NCBI GenBank assembly: GCA_902776985.1
Contig: CACYSD010000005.1
Location: 91,672-155,671, forward strand
Direction: 5' to 3'
DNA length: 64,000 nt
From: UBA3839 sp902776985
GTDB lineage: Bacteria; Bacteroidota; Bacteroidia; Bacteroidales; Bacteroidaceae
Part shown: piece by piece, positions 16,434 to 25,241 of the stretch
How the letters are laid out: each line of letters begins with the position of its first letter
Position numbering within the stretch: position 1 is the stretch's first letter
The notes under the pieces: model-generated
What the model was told of the DNA's origin: nothing
Databases searched by the model: none
Seen by the model: only the letters and a program-made list of their open reading frames with translations
Translations under genes and position numbers: made by a program

Positions 16434-17144
16434 TTAGTGCTTTTGTCCTTTCTGTCCATAATAAGCGTTAGGACCATGCTTACGGTTATAGTGCTTCTCA
16501 ACAAGCAGCTGGTTCATTGTCAGGTCAGGATTGACAGAGAATGCGATGAATGCCATCTTAGCACACTGTTCCATAACCTTGGCATTGTAAACAGCATTGT
16601 CTGGAGAAGTACCCCAAGAGAATGGTCCGTGATTCTTGACGAGGACGGCGGGAGTATGATCCGGATTGATCTTGCGGATGTTGAGGATTTCATCAACAAT
16701 CACATTTCCGGTCTCCAGCTCATACTGTCCTTCAACTTCTTCCTTAGTCATGTCGCGAGTACATGGAATTGCTTTATAGAAGTAATCAGCATGAGTAGTA
16801 CCGATATTTGGAATATCCTTTCCTGCCTGAGCGAATGCAGTGGCATAAGTAGAGTGGGTGTGTACCACACCTTGTATATTCGGGAAAGCCTTGTAGAGTA
16901 CGAGGTGGGTTGGAGTGTCGCTTGAAGGATTGAGGTCACCTTCCACTACCTTACCTGTCTCCAGGTCAACAACTACCATATCGCTTGCCTTCATCTCGTC
17001 ATAACTAACACCACTTGGTTTAATTACAACCAGACCCTTTTCACGATCAATACCTGATACGTTTCCCCAAGTGAAAATCACGAGACCCTGCTTAACGAGG
17101 TCGAGATTGGCCTTGAATACTTTTTGTTTAAGTTCTTCGAGCAT
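16434..17144 (-). CDS. araD: L-ribulose-5-phosphate 4-epimerase
   Basis: The protein has 236 residues from the ATG at 17144 (MLEELKQKVF). The open frame extends 11 codons further, but into a repeat tract and without family similarity. It is a class II aldolase-fold enzyme: FTWGNVSGID, KPSGVSYDEM, the zinc-binding HTHSTYATAFAQ, and a downstream His in GTTHADYFY. It epimerises L-ribulose 5-phosphate to D-xylulose 5-phosphate, feeding transketolase encoded in the same operon. Confidence 0.96.
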   Translation of the reverse strand: MLEELKQKVFKANLDLVKQGLVIFTWGNVSGIDREKGLVVIKPSGVSYDEMKASDMVVVDLETGKVVEGDLNPSSDTPTHLVLYKAFPNIQGVVHTHSTYATAFAQAGKDIPNIGTTHADYFYKAIPCTRDMTKEEVEGQYELETGNVIVDEILNIRKINPDHTPAVLVKNHGPFSWGTSPDNAVYNAKVMEQCAKMAFIAFSVNPDLTMNQLLVEKHYNRKHGPNAYYGQKGQKH

Positions 17145-17151
17145 AGTTATA

Positions 17152-17227
17152 AGTACAAAGTACAAAGTACAAAGCACAACGAAGAGAAGAAATTCCTACA
17201 GATACGTCGTAATTTGTACTATGTACT
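17152..17227. repeat. GTACAAA tandem repeat and facing inverted repeat
   Basis: GTACAAA occurs three times in a row (17153-17173). AGTACAAAGTACAAA at 17159-17173 can pair with TTTGTACTATGTACT at 17213-17227 (14 of 15 positions), giving a stem with a loop of about 39 bases in the mRNA between the symporter gene and araD. Confidence 0.7.
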
Positions 17228-17261
17228 CATTAAATATTATTAATAATAAATTTTCCTGTCA

Positions 17262-18995
17262 TTAGAAGAAGTACCAATAGAAGCAGCCGCAGAGAGCGAA
17301 TACACCGAGGGTTGCGACGATATCCCATACAGTCCAGCTTTCGCGGATCTGACGACGGTAATCCTTTGAGAATGTGATAGCTTCAACCTGAGCCTTAGAT
17401 GGAGCTGCTGTGAAGAATGAAACAACAATCATCATCAGGACGATGAATACGAGGAGCCAGCATTCGAAGATAAGCCAGTTAGTCTGCCAGAACCATGCTG
17501 TGTTCTCCCAGAGTGCGCCTTCCATAACAGCATTACCATTGTCGGTAACAACATTTGTTATAAGACGAATCATACCGATGACGAAACCGCCAATGAGTCC
17601 CCATTCACCAGCCTTAGGAGTAATCTTCTTAGAGAAGATACCGAGGGTGAATACTGCTACCATTGCAGGAGCGAGCAATGACTGGATACCCTGCAGATAG
17701 CTGTAGAGAGTATTCATAGACATCATGACTGGCATCCAAGCCAAACCGAGCAATACAACTACTACAGTTGCGATACGGCCTACAAGTACATAGTGCTCTT
17801 CGCTCTTACCTTTCTTCATTGGCTTGTAAAAGTCTTCTGTAAAGAGGGTTGCACAAGAGTTGAAGAATGCAGCCAAAGAAGCAACAAGTGCACAGATGAA
17901 ACCGATAGTTACGATACCCTTAACACCAGCAGGGAGAACGTTCTTCACCATTACAGCGAATGCACCGTCAGTGTCACCAAGTCCTGCATCACCAAAAAAT
18001 CCCTTGTCTGCAAGAGCAGCTGCAATCATACCAGGAATCAAGAACATGAATACTGGGAGGAGTTTGAAGTAACCTGCAGCGATAGTACCACGACGAGCAC
18101 GCTTGATAACTTCTCTGTTGTCTTCGCCCTTAGTCTGACCAAGTACACGCTGAACGATGTGCTGGTCTGTACACCAGTACCAAAAACCGATGATTGAAGC
18201 ACCGATGAATACTACGAATCCTGGATATTCATGATACATTGGGTCGCTTTGGTCGAAGTGGAACATGTGCGTAGTTCCGTGACCATCATGCAGTTTGCTG
18301 CAGTAATCCATCATGGTTGACCAGCCTTCAGAGATGCTGCCGCCACCGAGAGCTGCAAGACCGAGGAAGAGTACCAGGAATGAACCGATGATGAGGATAG
18401 GAGTCTGAATTGCAGAAAGAGTCATCACACCCTTCATACCACCAAATACAGTAAATACGGCTGTGATAGCAATCAGACCAAGAGCGCCCCACCAGAATGG
18501 AAGTCCGAGAAGGAACTGGAAGAACACACCACCTGTGAATGCTGTTACACTAACCTTAGTGAGCACGTATGCAATCAAAGTAATGATAGAGAGCCAAGAA
18601 CCTGTCTTCTGTGTGTAGCGGAACTTCAAAAAGTCTGGCATTGTGATAATTTTGCCCAACTTGTTGTTAAGTGCCTGATAGAATGGTACGAAAAGCCAAC
18701 CAAGGATGAGAATCATCCATCCCTGCATTTCCCAGTGAGCCATACCTACACCGTCCTTAGCTCCTGTACCAGCAAGACCTACAAGGTGCTCTGAACCGAT
18801 ATTTGCTGCGAAGATAGCAGCACCGATAATATACCATGGTTCGCCTTTACCGAAGAGGTAGTCTTCGCTGCTGGCGCCAGCCATTTTCTTTTTATCTTTA
18901 ACGATAGAGCGATATACCGCCCAAACTACTGCGCCAATTCCTAATGCGAGAACAAGCCAGTCAAGCCACAAGAACTCGTTACTATTCCAATTCAT
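17262..18995 (-). CDS. Sodium/sugar symporter (SSS family), probable arabinose transporter
   Basis: The 577-residue protein has about 14 membrane helices, in the inner membrane. It carries SglT-type signatures: GEPWYIIGAAIFAANIGSEH (sodium-site helix 1 region), GWLFVPFY, GGMKGVMTLSAIQT, GFWYWCTDQHIVQRVLGQTK and ALVASLAAFFNSCATLFTEDFY. It would import a sugar together with sodium. Arabinose as the substrate is inferred from the operon. It lies between the mutarotase gene and araD. Confidence 0.9.
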   Translation of the reverse strand: MNWNSNEFLWLDWLVLALGIGAVVWAVYRSIVKDKKKMAGASSEDYLFGKGEPWYIIGAAIFAANIGSEHLVGLAGTGAKDGVGMAHWEMQGWMILILGWLFVPFYQALNNKLGKIITMPDFLKFRYTQKTGSWLSIITLIAYVLTKVSVTAFTGGVFFQFLLGLPFWWGALGLIAITAVFTVFGGMKGVMTLSAIQTPILIIGSFLVLFLGLAALGGGSISEGWSTMMDYCSKLHDGHGTTHMFHFDQSDPMYHEYPGFVVFIGASIIGFWYWCTDQHIVQRVLGQTKGEDNREVIKRARRGTIAAGYFKLLPVFMFLIPGMIAAALADKGFFGDAGLGDTDGAFAVMVKNVLPAGVKGIVTIGFICALVASLAAFFNSCATLFTEDFYKPMKKGKSEEHYVLVGRIATVVVVLLGLAWMPVMMSMNTLYSYLQGIQSLLAPAMVAVFTLGIFSKKITPKAGEWGLIGGFVIGMIRLITNVVTDNGNAVMEGALWENTAWFWQTNWLIFECWLLVFIVLMMIVVSFFTAAPSKAQVEAITFSKDYRRQIRESWTVWDIVATLGVFALCGCFYWYFF

Positions 18996-19033
18996 TTTTT
19001 GATAATGTTTTTTTAGTTATTATTAGTTAGTTA

Positions 19034-20251
19034 TTATTTCTCTACGCTGAATTTATACTTGCAGTAGCTGTGGTAAGGCTTTTCAGGAGTAACGAATGGA
19101 TCGCTGTCTTCCCATCCTTCCATCTGGTACTTGTTTGGAGAGTCAGGATATTTCTGGCTTTCAAGACAGATAGCGCACTGCTTTGGATACATGATGCCTC
19201 CCTTACCTGGGCAAGAACCGTCCTGGAAGTTGGCTGTGTAGCACTGAATACCTGGTTCGTTGGTATAAACATCAAGGCGGATGCCTGAACGTGGATCAAC
19301 TACAGTAGCAGCAATTTCCTCCTGATTGCCTTTGGTGTTCAGGCACCAGTTGTGGTCGTAACCGCCGTTAGCAGCTTCGATTTCAGGATCGCCCTTGCCC
19401 CAGTCTGTGCCGATAGCGCGAGCTGTGCGGAAATCGAATACAGTGCCTTCAACTGGACGGATTTCACCAGTAGGCATGTAAGTTCTGTCGGCTGGAGTGT
19501 AGTAGTCTGCATTTACAGTAAGAAGTGCTTCAGCTACAGTATTGTTAAAGTCGCCACTGAGGTTGAAGTAAGAGTGGTTAGTCATGTTGATGACAGTAGG
19601 AGCTGTTGTTGTAGCGTCGTAGTTGATTACGAGTTCGTTGTCATCTGTGAGGTCGAACTTAACCTTTGCAGTAACCTCACCCGGGAACTTGTTGTCGCCG
19701 TCAGGAGAAACAATCTGCAGAGTGATGGAGTTCTCGGAGCTTTCAACTACGTCGTAAACCTGATACTGCCAACCAGTGTAACCACCATGAAGAGAGTGGA
19801 AACCATTGTTGTTCTTGTCAAGCTTAACTGTGTCTTCGCCAATAACGAACTGGCCACCATTGATACGGTTGGCATAGCGTCCTACGGAGCATCCGTAGTC
19901 AGACTGATAGTTCCATGGGAAATAGTTCTCGATCTTGTCAAAACCACATACTACGTCCTTGAAGTTGCCGTCCTTGTCAGGAACGACGATACTTACGACA
20001 CGTCCGCCGAAATTGGTGATGCTTACTTCCATACCAGCTTTGTTGGTCAGGGTATAGAGCTTAACCTGCTTGGCATTTGCCTCATCAGCTACAAACTTAT
20101 GTGAATCATAGTCGTAGGATACAGCAATAAGTGTATCGAAATTTTCAGGATTAAGACCAGATTTCAATTCCGGTGTAGCGTTCTTGTTACATGAACACAG
20201 GAGTGCAGCTGCAGAAGCTGTTCCCAAAAGTACTGTTTTTAGTTTTTTCAT
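19034..20251 (-). CDS. galM: Aldose 1-epimerase (mutarotase) lipoprotein
   Basis: The 405-residue protein begins with a lipoprotein signal peptide (hydrophobic stretch to LLCSC, lipidated Cys probably at 21). The GalM fold follows: ITNFGGRVVSIVVPDKDG, GRYANRINGG, NGFHSLHGG with a catalytic His, TNHSYFNLSG, GGYDHNWCL with the second His, and CLESQKYPDSPN with the catalytic Glu. It would interconvert anomers of arabinose in the periplasm before uptake. First gene of the operon, with about 90 bases of leader. Confidence 0.92.
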   Translation of the reverse strand: MKKLKTVLLGTASAAALLCSCNKNATPELKSGLNPENFDTLIAVSYDYDSHKFVADEANAKQVKLYTLTNKAGMEVSITNFGGRVVSIVVPDKDGNFKDVVCGFDKIENYFPWNYQSDYGCSVGRYANRINGGQFVIGEDTVKLDKNNNGFHSLHGGYTGWQYQVYDVVESSENSITLQIVSPDGDNKFPGEVTAKVKFDLTDDNELVINYDATTTAPTVINMTNHSYFNLSGDFNNTVAEALLTVNADYYTPADRTYMPTGEIRPVEGTVFDFRTARAIGTDWGKGDPEIEAANGGYDHNWCLNTKGNQEEIAATVVDPRSGIRLDVYTNEPGIQCYTANFQDGSCPGKGGIMYPKQCAICLESQKYPDSPNKYQMEGWEDSDPFVTPEKPYHSYCKYKFSVEK

Positions 20252-20305
20252 AATCTTGTGTTATTTAGAAAATTGTATTGATATCGTATATAGCTGATTT
20301 TTGAG

Positions 20306-20338
20306 CACATGAACAAATGTGTACGCTTTATCGCACAC
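20306..20338. promoter_or_regulatory. Candidate operator in the arabinose operon leader
   Basis: Two overlapping inverted repeats: CACAT-N6-ATGTG (20306-20321) and GTGTACG-N6-CGCACAC (20319-20338, 6 of 7 pairs). They lie just downstream of the predicted start of transcription. They could bind a regulator or fold in the RNA. Confidence 0.35.
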
Positions 20339-20347
20339 TATCGTCCG

Positions 20348-20376
20348 CAAAGTTAAGTTTTTTTCTTATTTCACAA
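20348..20376 (-). promoter_or_regulatory. Promoter of the arabinose operon
   Basis: On the minus strand TTG (20376-20374), 18 bases, then TAACTTTG (20355-20348). The -7 is an exact match, the spacing slightly short. Confidence 0.55.
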
Positions 20377-20421
20377 TGCATTTTTGCAAAAAAAAACGAT
20401 ATTTGCACATTATTTATATAC

Positions 20422-20449
20422 AAAAAAAGCTACAGAAAAAAACTGTAGC
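20422..20449 (-). terminator. Terminator of nagB
   Basis: On the minus strand the stem GCTACAG/CTGTAGC with a seven-base loop is followed by seven T. It lies 32 bases after the nagB stop. Confidence 0.88.
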
Positions 20450-20480
20450 CTTATTTTTGGTATAGTAAGAGGGGAAACAA

Positions 20481-21272
20481 TTAGAGATTTCCTCTTTCTT
20501 TGTCTAGGTAGTACTTGTAAGTTCCCACTGTTAGTTCATCGCATGCAGCCTCGTCGCAAACAACGATAGCATGTGGGTGCATCTGGAGCATTGATGAAGT
20601 CCATTTGTGTGAAATATATCCATCGATGCAGTGCTTGAGTGCACGAGCCTTGTTGTGTCCGCTGCAAACGAGGAGAACTTCCTTGGCAGCCATAACTGTA
20701 CCAATACCGACTGTAAGAGCCTGCTTTGGAACAAGGTCAAGGTTGTTGTCAAAGAAACGGCTGTTGGCATGGATTGTGTCAGTAGTAAGTGTCTTGATAC
20801 GTGTCTTGCTTGACAGAGACGAACCAGGTTCGTTGAATGCAAGGTGACCGTCAGGACCTACACCACCCATGAAGAGGTCAATACCACCAACTGCTTCGAT
20901 AGCACGCTCATACTCTTCACATTCTTTAGTGAGATCTTCTGCATTTCCGTTGAGGATGTGTACGTTCTCCTTCTTTATGTCAATATGGCTGAAAAAGTTA
21001 TTCCACATGAAAGAGTGATAGCTTTCTGGGTGATCCTCTGGAATATGAACATATTCATCCATGTTAAATGTAATAACATTCTGGAAAGAGATTTCGCCAG
21101 CTTCGTATTTCTTAATCAATTCACGGTAAAGGCCAAGTGGTGAAGAACCGGTTGGACATCCCAACTTAAAAGGTTTCTCCGGAGTGGGGTTAGCTTCTTT
21201 AATACGCTTTGCCACATAGTTCGCAGCCCATTTTGAAAGAGCTTCGTAATCAGGTTCAATAATAACTCTCAT
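20481..21272 (-). CDS. nagB: Glucosamine-6-phosphate deaminase
   Basis: The protein has 263 residues, the family size. It converts glucosamine 6-phosphate to fructose 6-phosphate and ammonia. Signature regions: CPTGSSPLGLYRELI, TFNMDEYV (catalytic Asp region), FMGGVGPDGHLAFNEPGSS and LVCSGHNKARALKHCI. It appears to be a single-gene unit: a TAATTTTG -7 element lies at 21323-21316 on the minus strand and a strong terminator follows. Confidence 0.97.
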   Translation of the reverse strand: MRVIIEPDYEALSKWAANYVAKRIKEANPTPEKPFKLGCPTGSSPLGLYRELIKKYEAGEISFQNVITFNMDEYVHIPEDHPESYHSFMWNNFFSHIDIKKENVHILNGNAEDLTKECEEYERAIEAVGGIDLFMGGVGPDGHLAFNEPGSSLSSKTRIKTLTTDTIHANSRFFDNNLDLVPKQALTVGIGTVMAAKEVLLVCSGHNKARALKHCIDGYISHKWTSSMLQMHPHAIVVCDEAACDELTVGTYKYYLDKERGNL

Positions 21273-21315
21273 AATCTATTTACAATTTATGTATGTTTAA
21301 TATTTTTTTCGGCTG

Positions 21316-21323
21316 CAAAATTA
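21316..21323 (-). promoter_or_regulatory. -7 element for nagB
   Basis: The minus strand reads TAATTTTG, matching TAnnTTTG, 44 bases before the nagB start. I see no clear -33. Confidence 0.4.
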
Positions 21324-21384
21324 TTACATTTCGATTATAAAAATATGTATCTTCTCGTTAATTTATGTTAAGGCGAAAAAATTG

Positions 21385-22440
21385 TTATTCAAAATTTACA
21401 CTGATAGTCTCTTTCATGTGAGAAGGGTCGTTACAAATAAGAAGCACACGTGGTTGAGACTTGGCAGTTTTGAGATATTTTGAAATTAGCGTAATCTTCA
21501 TATTAATGCTTTCACCTGGAGCTATTTCCCTCTTTGGCAGGGCTACTTGAAGAGTTGAGTTGAAGACCTGAAGCGAAGTGATATGCAATGTACCATTACC
21601 TGAATTGCTAATAACTACATTGCCAGTAAGTTTTTTCTTACGACCAAGTTTACCCAGATTCAGTTCTGTGGTGGAAACATTAAACTTCGGGTGAAGCATT
21701 TCATTGGCAAAAGCACTTGCCTCAGGCAGCAGAATAGAAGAAACGACAATTTCATTATCATGGCTGACTTTATCACCAGAATAACGAGCAAGGTAAATAC
21801 TCGACTGGGTAAGACCTGTGTCGTTAAGTTTGTCAGAATGTAAGGTCAGATCAATATATCCACGTCTGCCCCTTGCCAGCATTTCAGGTGTAAAACTAGC
21901 GGTGATGTACGGAGGAAGGTGCATGAGCTGAGGTGTGAAAACCTCCTTTGAATCATTAAGAATTTCCACACGAGCTGTTGCCGTATCACCACGGACTACA
22001 TCATCAAACTCCACATTATTCGTATTCAGGCAAATATCACCGATACGAATAGGGTAGAAGTCTTCTATGGTTTTCTTCTCGCCTGTGCTGACCACACCTC
22101 TCATGCGTATTCTAACAGGCTTCTCACCTGCATTTGTCCGAACATTGATAATACGGTCGAAACGTCCGAGAAGGTTCGCGTCATAGGTAATGGCTATAGT
22201 TCCTTCACCTCCCTTGGGTATTGCTGTAGTTGTATATTTAGGAGTAAGGCAACCGCAGCCCGGATCTACCTCAAGAATCACAAGCGGTTCTTTATCCTTG
22301 TTCTTGAATTTAAAGGTTGCAGTAACCGGTTTATGCCAAAGGGTTGTACCAGTATTGATTGTTGTATGGTCGAAAGATATTTTCTGTGCCGTTGCTGATA
22401 GTGAAATCAGAAATAGCAGGGTAGTTATTGTTTTCTTCAT
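21385..22440 (-). CDS. Secreted DUF1573 domain protein
   Basis: The 351-residue protein has a signal peptide (cleavage near SATAQ). The N-terminal half is a DUF1573 domain of Ig-like type: FDHTTINTGTTLWHKPVTATFKFKN-type strand pattern (given in part), then VDPGCGCLTPKY with the characteristic GCGC. A second similar Ig-like unit occupies the C-terminal third (NLGKLGRKKKLTGNVVISN). Function is unknown; the family is common in the periplasm of Bacteroidota. It is the last gene of the DUF4348-murB-MBL operon, 2 bases behind the MBL gene. Confidence 0.82.
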   Translation of the reverse strand: MKKTITTLLFLISLSATAQKISFDHTTINTGTTLWHKPVTATFKFKNKDKEPLVILEVDPGCGCLTPKYTTTAIPKGGEGTIAITYDANLLGRFDRIINVRTNAGEKPVRIRMRGVVSTGEKKTIEDFYPIRIGDICLNTNNVEFDDVVRGDTATARVEILNDSKEVFTPQLMHLPPYITASFTPEMLARGRRGYIDLTLHSDKLNDTGLTQSSIYLARYSGDKVSHDNEIVVSSILLPEASAFANEMLHPKFNVSTTELNLGKLGRKKKLTGNVVISNSGNGTLHITSLQVFNSTLQVALPKREIAPGESINMKITLISKYLKTAKSQPRVLLICNDPSHMKETISVNFE

Positions 22441-22442
22441 AA

Positions 22443-23231
22443 TTACAAATTTTCAATTTCAAGTCCGTCGTATGCCATGTGAACATGAGAGGGTAGTGCA
22501 GCTTCTTCATCTGCGTGCAGTCCTATATGGTGCGACATATGAATTAGATATGTCTCAGGGTAATTGATTTTTTCGGACAATTCTATTGCTTCCTCTATGG
22601 TTTGATGCGTTGGATGGGGGTAGTGACGAAGTCCATTTACCACAAGGGTAGAAACGCCCCTCAGTTTATTTATTGTCTCTTCGGGTGCGGTTTTCATGTC
22701 TGTCACATATCCCAACTGCCCTATACGGAAAGCTAGAATAGGCAATTTCCCGTGCATTACCCTTAATGGAAGAACCGTAACCTTTCCCAATTGAAATGGT
22801 ACATCAGGATTGATTGTGTTCATATTGATAGCAGGAACACCTGGATATCTTTTTTCCTTGGGTGTAAAGCAATAAGGAATCCGTTCGATAAGATGTTGTG
22901 CACAGAAAGGCTCAGCGTAAAGATTCACATCACCGAAAATGCTGTAGGGACGTAAATCGTCAAGTCCACCAACATGGTCAAAATGCTCATGTGTAATCAG
23001 TATAGCATCTAAACGCTTGAAATCAATACTAAGCATTTGCTGCCTGAAGTCAGGACTACAGTCAATGAGGATTCTTCGCACGCCATCGGGAGCAGTATCA
23101 TCTTCGACTTCAATAAGACTTGAACATCTTAGTCTTTGATCACGTTTGTCGGTAGAGGTACACACAATGCAGCGACAACCTATTTGAGGTACGCCTGTAG
23201 ATGTTCCTGTTCCGAGAAAAGTGAGTTTCAT
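22443..23231 (-). CDS. MBL-fold metallohydrolase (PhnP-like)
   Basis: The 262-residue cytoplasmic protein has the metallo-beta-lactamase motif THEHFDHVGGLDDLRP for two metal ions, a downstream His in VMHGKLPILAFRIG, and HMSHHIG near the C-terminus. The N-terminal CRCIVCTSTDKRDQRLRCSS contains the extra cysteines seen in PhnP/YhfI-type phosphodiesterases. It probably cleaves a phosphodiester such as a cyclic phosphate. The substrate is unknown. It is 30 bases behind murB. Confidence 0.85.
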   Translation of the reverse strand: MKLTFLGTGTSTGVPQIGCRCIVCTSTDKRDQRLRCSSLIEVEDDTAPDGVRRILIDCSPDFRQQMLSIDFKRLDAILITHEHFDHVGGLDDLRPYSIFGDVNLYAEPFCAQHLIERIPYCFTPKEKRYPGVPAINMNTINPDVPFQLGKVTVLPLRVMHGKLPILAFRIGQLGYVTDMKTAPEETINKLRGVSTLVVNGLRHYPHPTHQTIEEAIELSEKINYPETYLIHMSHHIGLHADEEAALPSHVHMAYDGLEIENL

Positions 23232-23261
23232 AACCTTACCAAAGAAATTAATGTCAACTTA

Positions 23262-24257
23262 TTAACTGATTACATTCACTTCCGGATGAATAGAAATTCC
23301 GAATTTATTCTTAACGTCTTCACGAATGACATTGCTAAGATGCAAAACATCCTTTCCTGTTGCTCCACCTTTATTTACCAACACTAAAGCTTGTTTGTCG
23401 TGAACAGCTGCATTACCAAGGCTACGTCCTTTCCAACCACATTGTTCAATCAACCATCCCGCATGGACTTTCACTCCGTTAACAGCCTTATAACTTGGAA
23501 TTTGTGGATATTTGCTCTTCAAATCATTGAACTGTGATTCAGGGATAACAGGATTCATAAAGAAACTTCCGGCATTACCAGTTATTTCAGGGTCAGGCAA
23601 CTTCTGTTTGCGAATACCAATGATACATTTTCGCAGTTTTTCCGGAGTCATTTGGTGCTCATCTGGAAAGAAAGCACACAGGTTGCCATATTCAAGTACA
23701 GGAGAGAATGTAAGAGATAGACGATAAGTCACGTGGGTAATGGCAAATCTGCCCTTCCAGTCATTCTTAAAAATACTACTTCTGTAGCCGTATCTACATT
23801 CATCATTACTGATTGTGGAAATCTTACCATCAGTCAAATCAACAGTTTCAACTTCGGTTATTGCATCTTTGGCTTCCACACCATATGCACCAATATTCTG
23901 AACTGCTGAAGCACCAACTTCTCCAGGAATCAGCGAGAGATTCTCTATGCCGTACCAGCCGTTCTCTACTGCTGTTTGTACAAAATCATCCCAAACCACG
24001 CCAGAACCAACACGCACATCAACAGTTTGATCTGTTTTTGCAACTACTTCAAATCCTTTGATGGAACTATGCAGAACCACACCATCAAAGTCATTCAGGA
24101 ACAGCAGGTTACTGCCGCCGCCGATATGTAAGACTTTTTTGCATGCAAGCTGAGGAATGAAGGACTGCAGTTCTTCAACACTACTATAGTCCATGTATTC
24201 CGATGCTTTGGCGTTGATCTGGAATGTATTATGAATAGGATGATGTAAATAATGCAT
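23262..24257 (-). CDS. murB: UDP-N-acetylenolpyruvoylglucosamine reductase
   Basis: The 331-residue protein is a type I MurB. It reduces enolpyruvyl-UDP-GlcNAc to UDP-MurNAc with NADPH and FAD. Visible: HIGGGSNLLFLND (FAD site), SLIPGEVGASAVQNIGAYG, CRYGYRSSIFKN with the catalytic Arg/Tyr region, GNAGSFFMNP with the proton-donating Ser (family usually has Lys rather than Met in this motif), and SLGNAAVHDKQALVLVN. It is 2 bases behind the DUF4348 gene. Confidence 0.95.
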   Translation of the reverse strand: MHYLHHPIHNTFQINAKASEYMDYSSVEELQSFIPQLACKKVLHIGGGSNLLFLNDFDGVVLHSSIKGFEVVAKTDQTVDVRVGSGVVWDDFVQTAVENGWYGIENLSLIPGEVGASAVQNIGAYGVEAKDAITEVETVDLTDGKISTISNDECRYGYRSSIFKNDWKGRFAITHVTYRLSLTFSPVLEYGNLCAFFPDEHQMTPEKLRKCIIGIRKQKLPDPEITGNAGSFFMNPVIPESQFNDLKSKYPQIPSYKAVNGVKVHAGWLIEQCGWKGRSLGNAAVHDKQALVLVNKGGATGKDVLHLSNVIREDVKNKFGISIHPEVNVIS

Positions 24258-24259
24258 AA

Positions 24260-25111
24260 TCAGTTTTCAATTTCAATCAGTCTCCAATGACCGTTCATTT
24301 TATCGAATTTGTACTTAACACTCAATCCGTTGCTCAATCCTTCAACAAGAAGAATCTTGCGGTTTTCGCTGATAGAAGGCTGCCCATAATTGATATTGGT
24401 CATAACATCACGTGGAAGAGGCATTTCGCTACTGAACTCAAACCAGTCTTCTATGCTAAGCTCCATATCACCTCCATCACCAAATTCGTCATCTTCAGAA
24501 GTGATCAGGCGAAGTGGGGTATGGATTGATTGTTTCTGAAACAAAGAATCGGAAACAAATTTCGAATAGAACTCTATGAAATCCTCATTCGGACCATAGA
24601 TAGAAGAAGACTTTTCAAAACTTGAGAGCTGCCATTGCCCATTTGTACGTTGGAAGTTGAATTTCTCCACTGTCTCCGACTGCAGGTCATAATACTCAAC
24701 CACCACATGATTGAGGCTAGTATCTTTTTGAATTGCCATATCTCTTTCTCTCTCATAAATCACAGAGAAAAATGGCTGGCGTATGAACTTGTCATCCGCT
24801 TTCCATTCTTCTTTGGAAACTCTCTGTACTTTTCCTCCTTCATTACCTTTGAGCGGAAAAGAAATTCTAGACAATTGGAATCGTTGGTCTGTAGTGAATC
24901 CATAGAAAAAATCATTAAACAATTCATCAGCAGACGTAGGAATTACATCCTCATCAAAGAGATTCAATGAATCTGAAGGAAAATCATCACCAATAGAGTC
25001 ATTTATTGCTATACTGTCATCAGGTTCATAAGCCACACGATCGCCGCCTGAACCCTTACACGACAAAAAAACAAATACAGCAACAATGAATATGCTTGAT
25101 AATTTATTCAT
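24260..25111 (-). CDS. DUF4348 lipoprotein
   Basis: The 283-residue protein has a short lipoprotein signal (VFLSCKGSGG, Cys18). An acidic, low-complexity linker (residues 25-60) is followed by a domain that matches what I know as DUF4348, with recurring aromatic motifs such as DELFNDFFYGFTTD and KFDKMNGHWRLIEIEN. It is presumably attached to the outer or inner membrane. Function is unknown. As the first gene before murB it may have an envelope role, but that is inference. A TAAATTTG -7 element lies at 25151-25144 on the minus strand. Confidence 0.75.
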   Translation of the reverse strand: MNKLSSIFIVAVFVFLSCKGSGGDRVAYEPDDSIAINDSIGDDFPSDSLNLFDEDVIPTSADELFNDFFYGFTTDQRFQLSRISFPLKGNEGGKVQRVSKEEWKADDKFIRQPFFSVIYERERDMAIQKDTSLNHVVVEYYDLQSETVEKFNFQRTNGQWQLSSFEKSSSIYGPNEDFIEFYSKFVSDSLFQKQSIHTPLRLITSEDDEFGDGGDMELSIEDWFEFSSEMPLPRDVMTNINYGQPSISENRKILLVEGLSNGLSVKYKFDKMNGHWRLIEIEN

Positions 25112-25143
25112 GCAGATAATATATTTTTATCAAAAAATCAGTG

Positions 25144-25151
25144 CAAATTTA
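25144..25151 (-). promoter_or_regulatory. -7 element for the DUF4348-murB operon
   Basis: The minus strand reads TAAATTTG, matching TAnnTTTG, 32 bases before the start. It is divergent from the pheS -7 element 44 bases away. Confidence 0.4.
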
Positions 25152-25194
25152 CGCTTTCTTTTTCAGTTATATGTAAAAACTTAAATAAAAACCT

Positions 25195-25202
25195 TATCTT
25201 TG
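25195..25202 (+). promoter_or_regulatory. -7 element for pheS
   Basis: TATCTTTG matches TAnnTTTG, 39 bases before the pheS ATG. The -33 element is not obvious. Confidence 0.45.
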
Positions 25203-25241
25203 CATTCAAATTTTGCAATGAACACATAATTATATAGAAAT

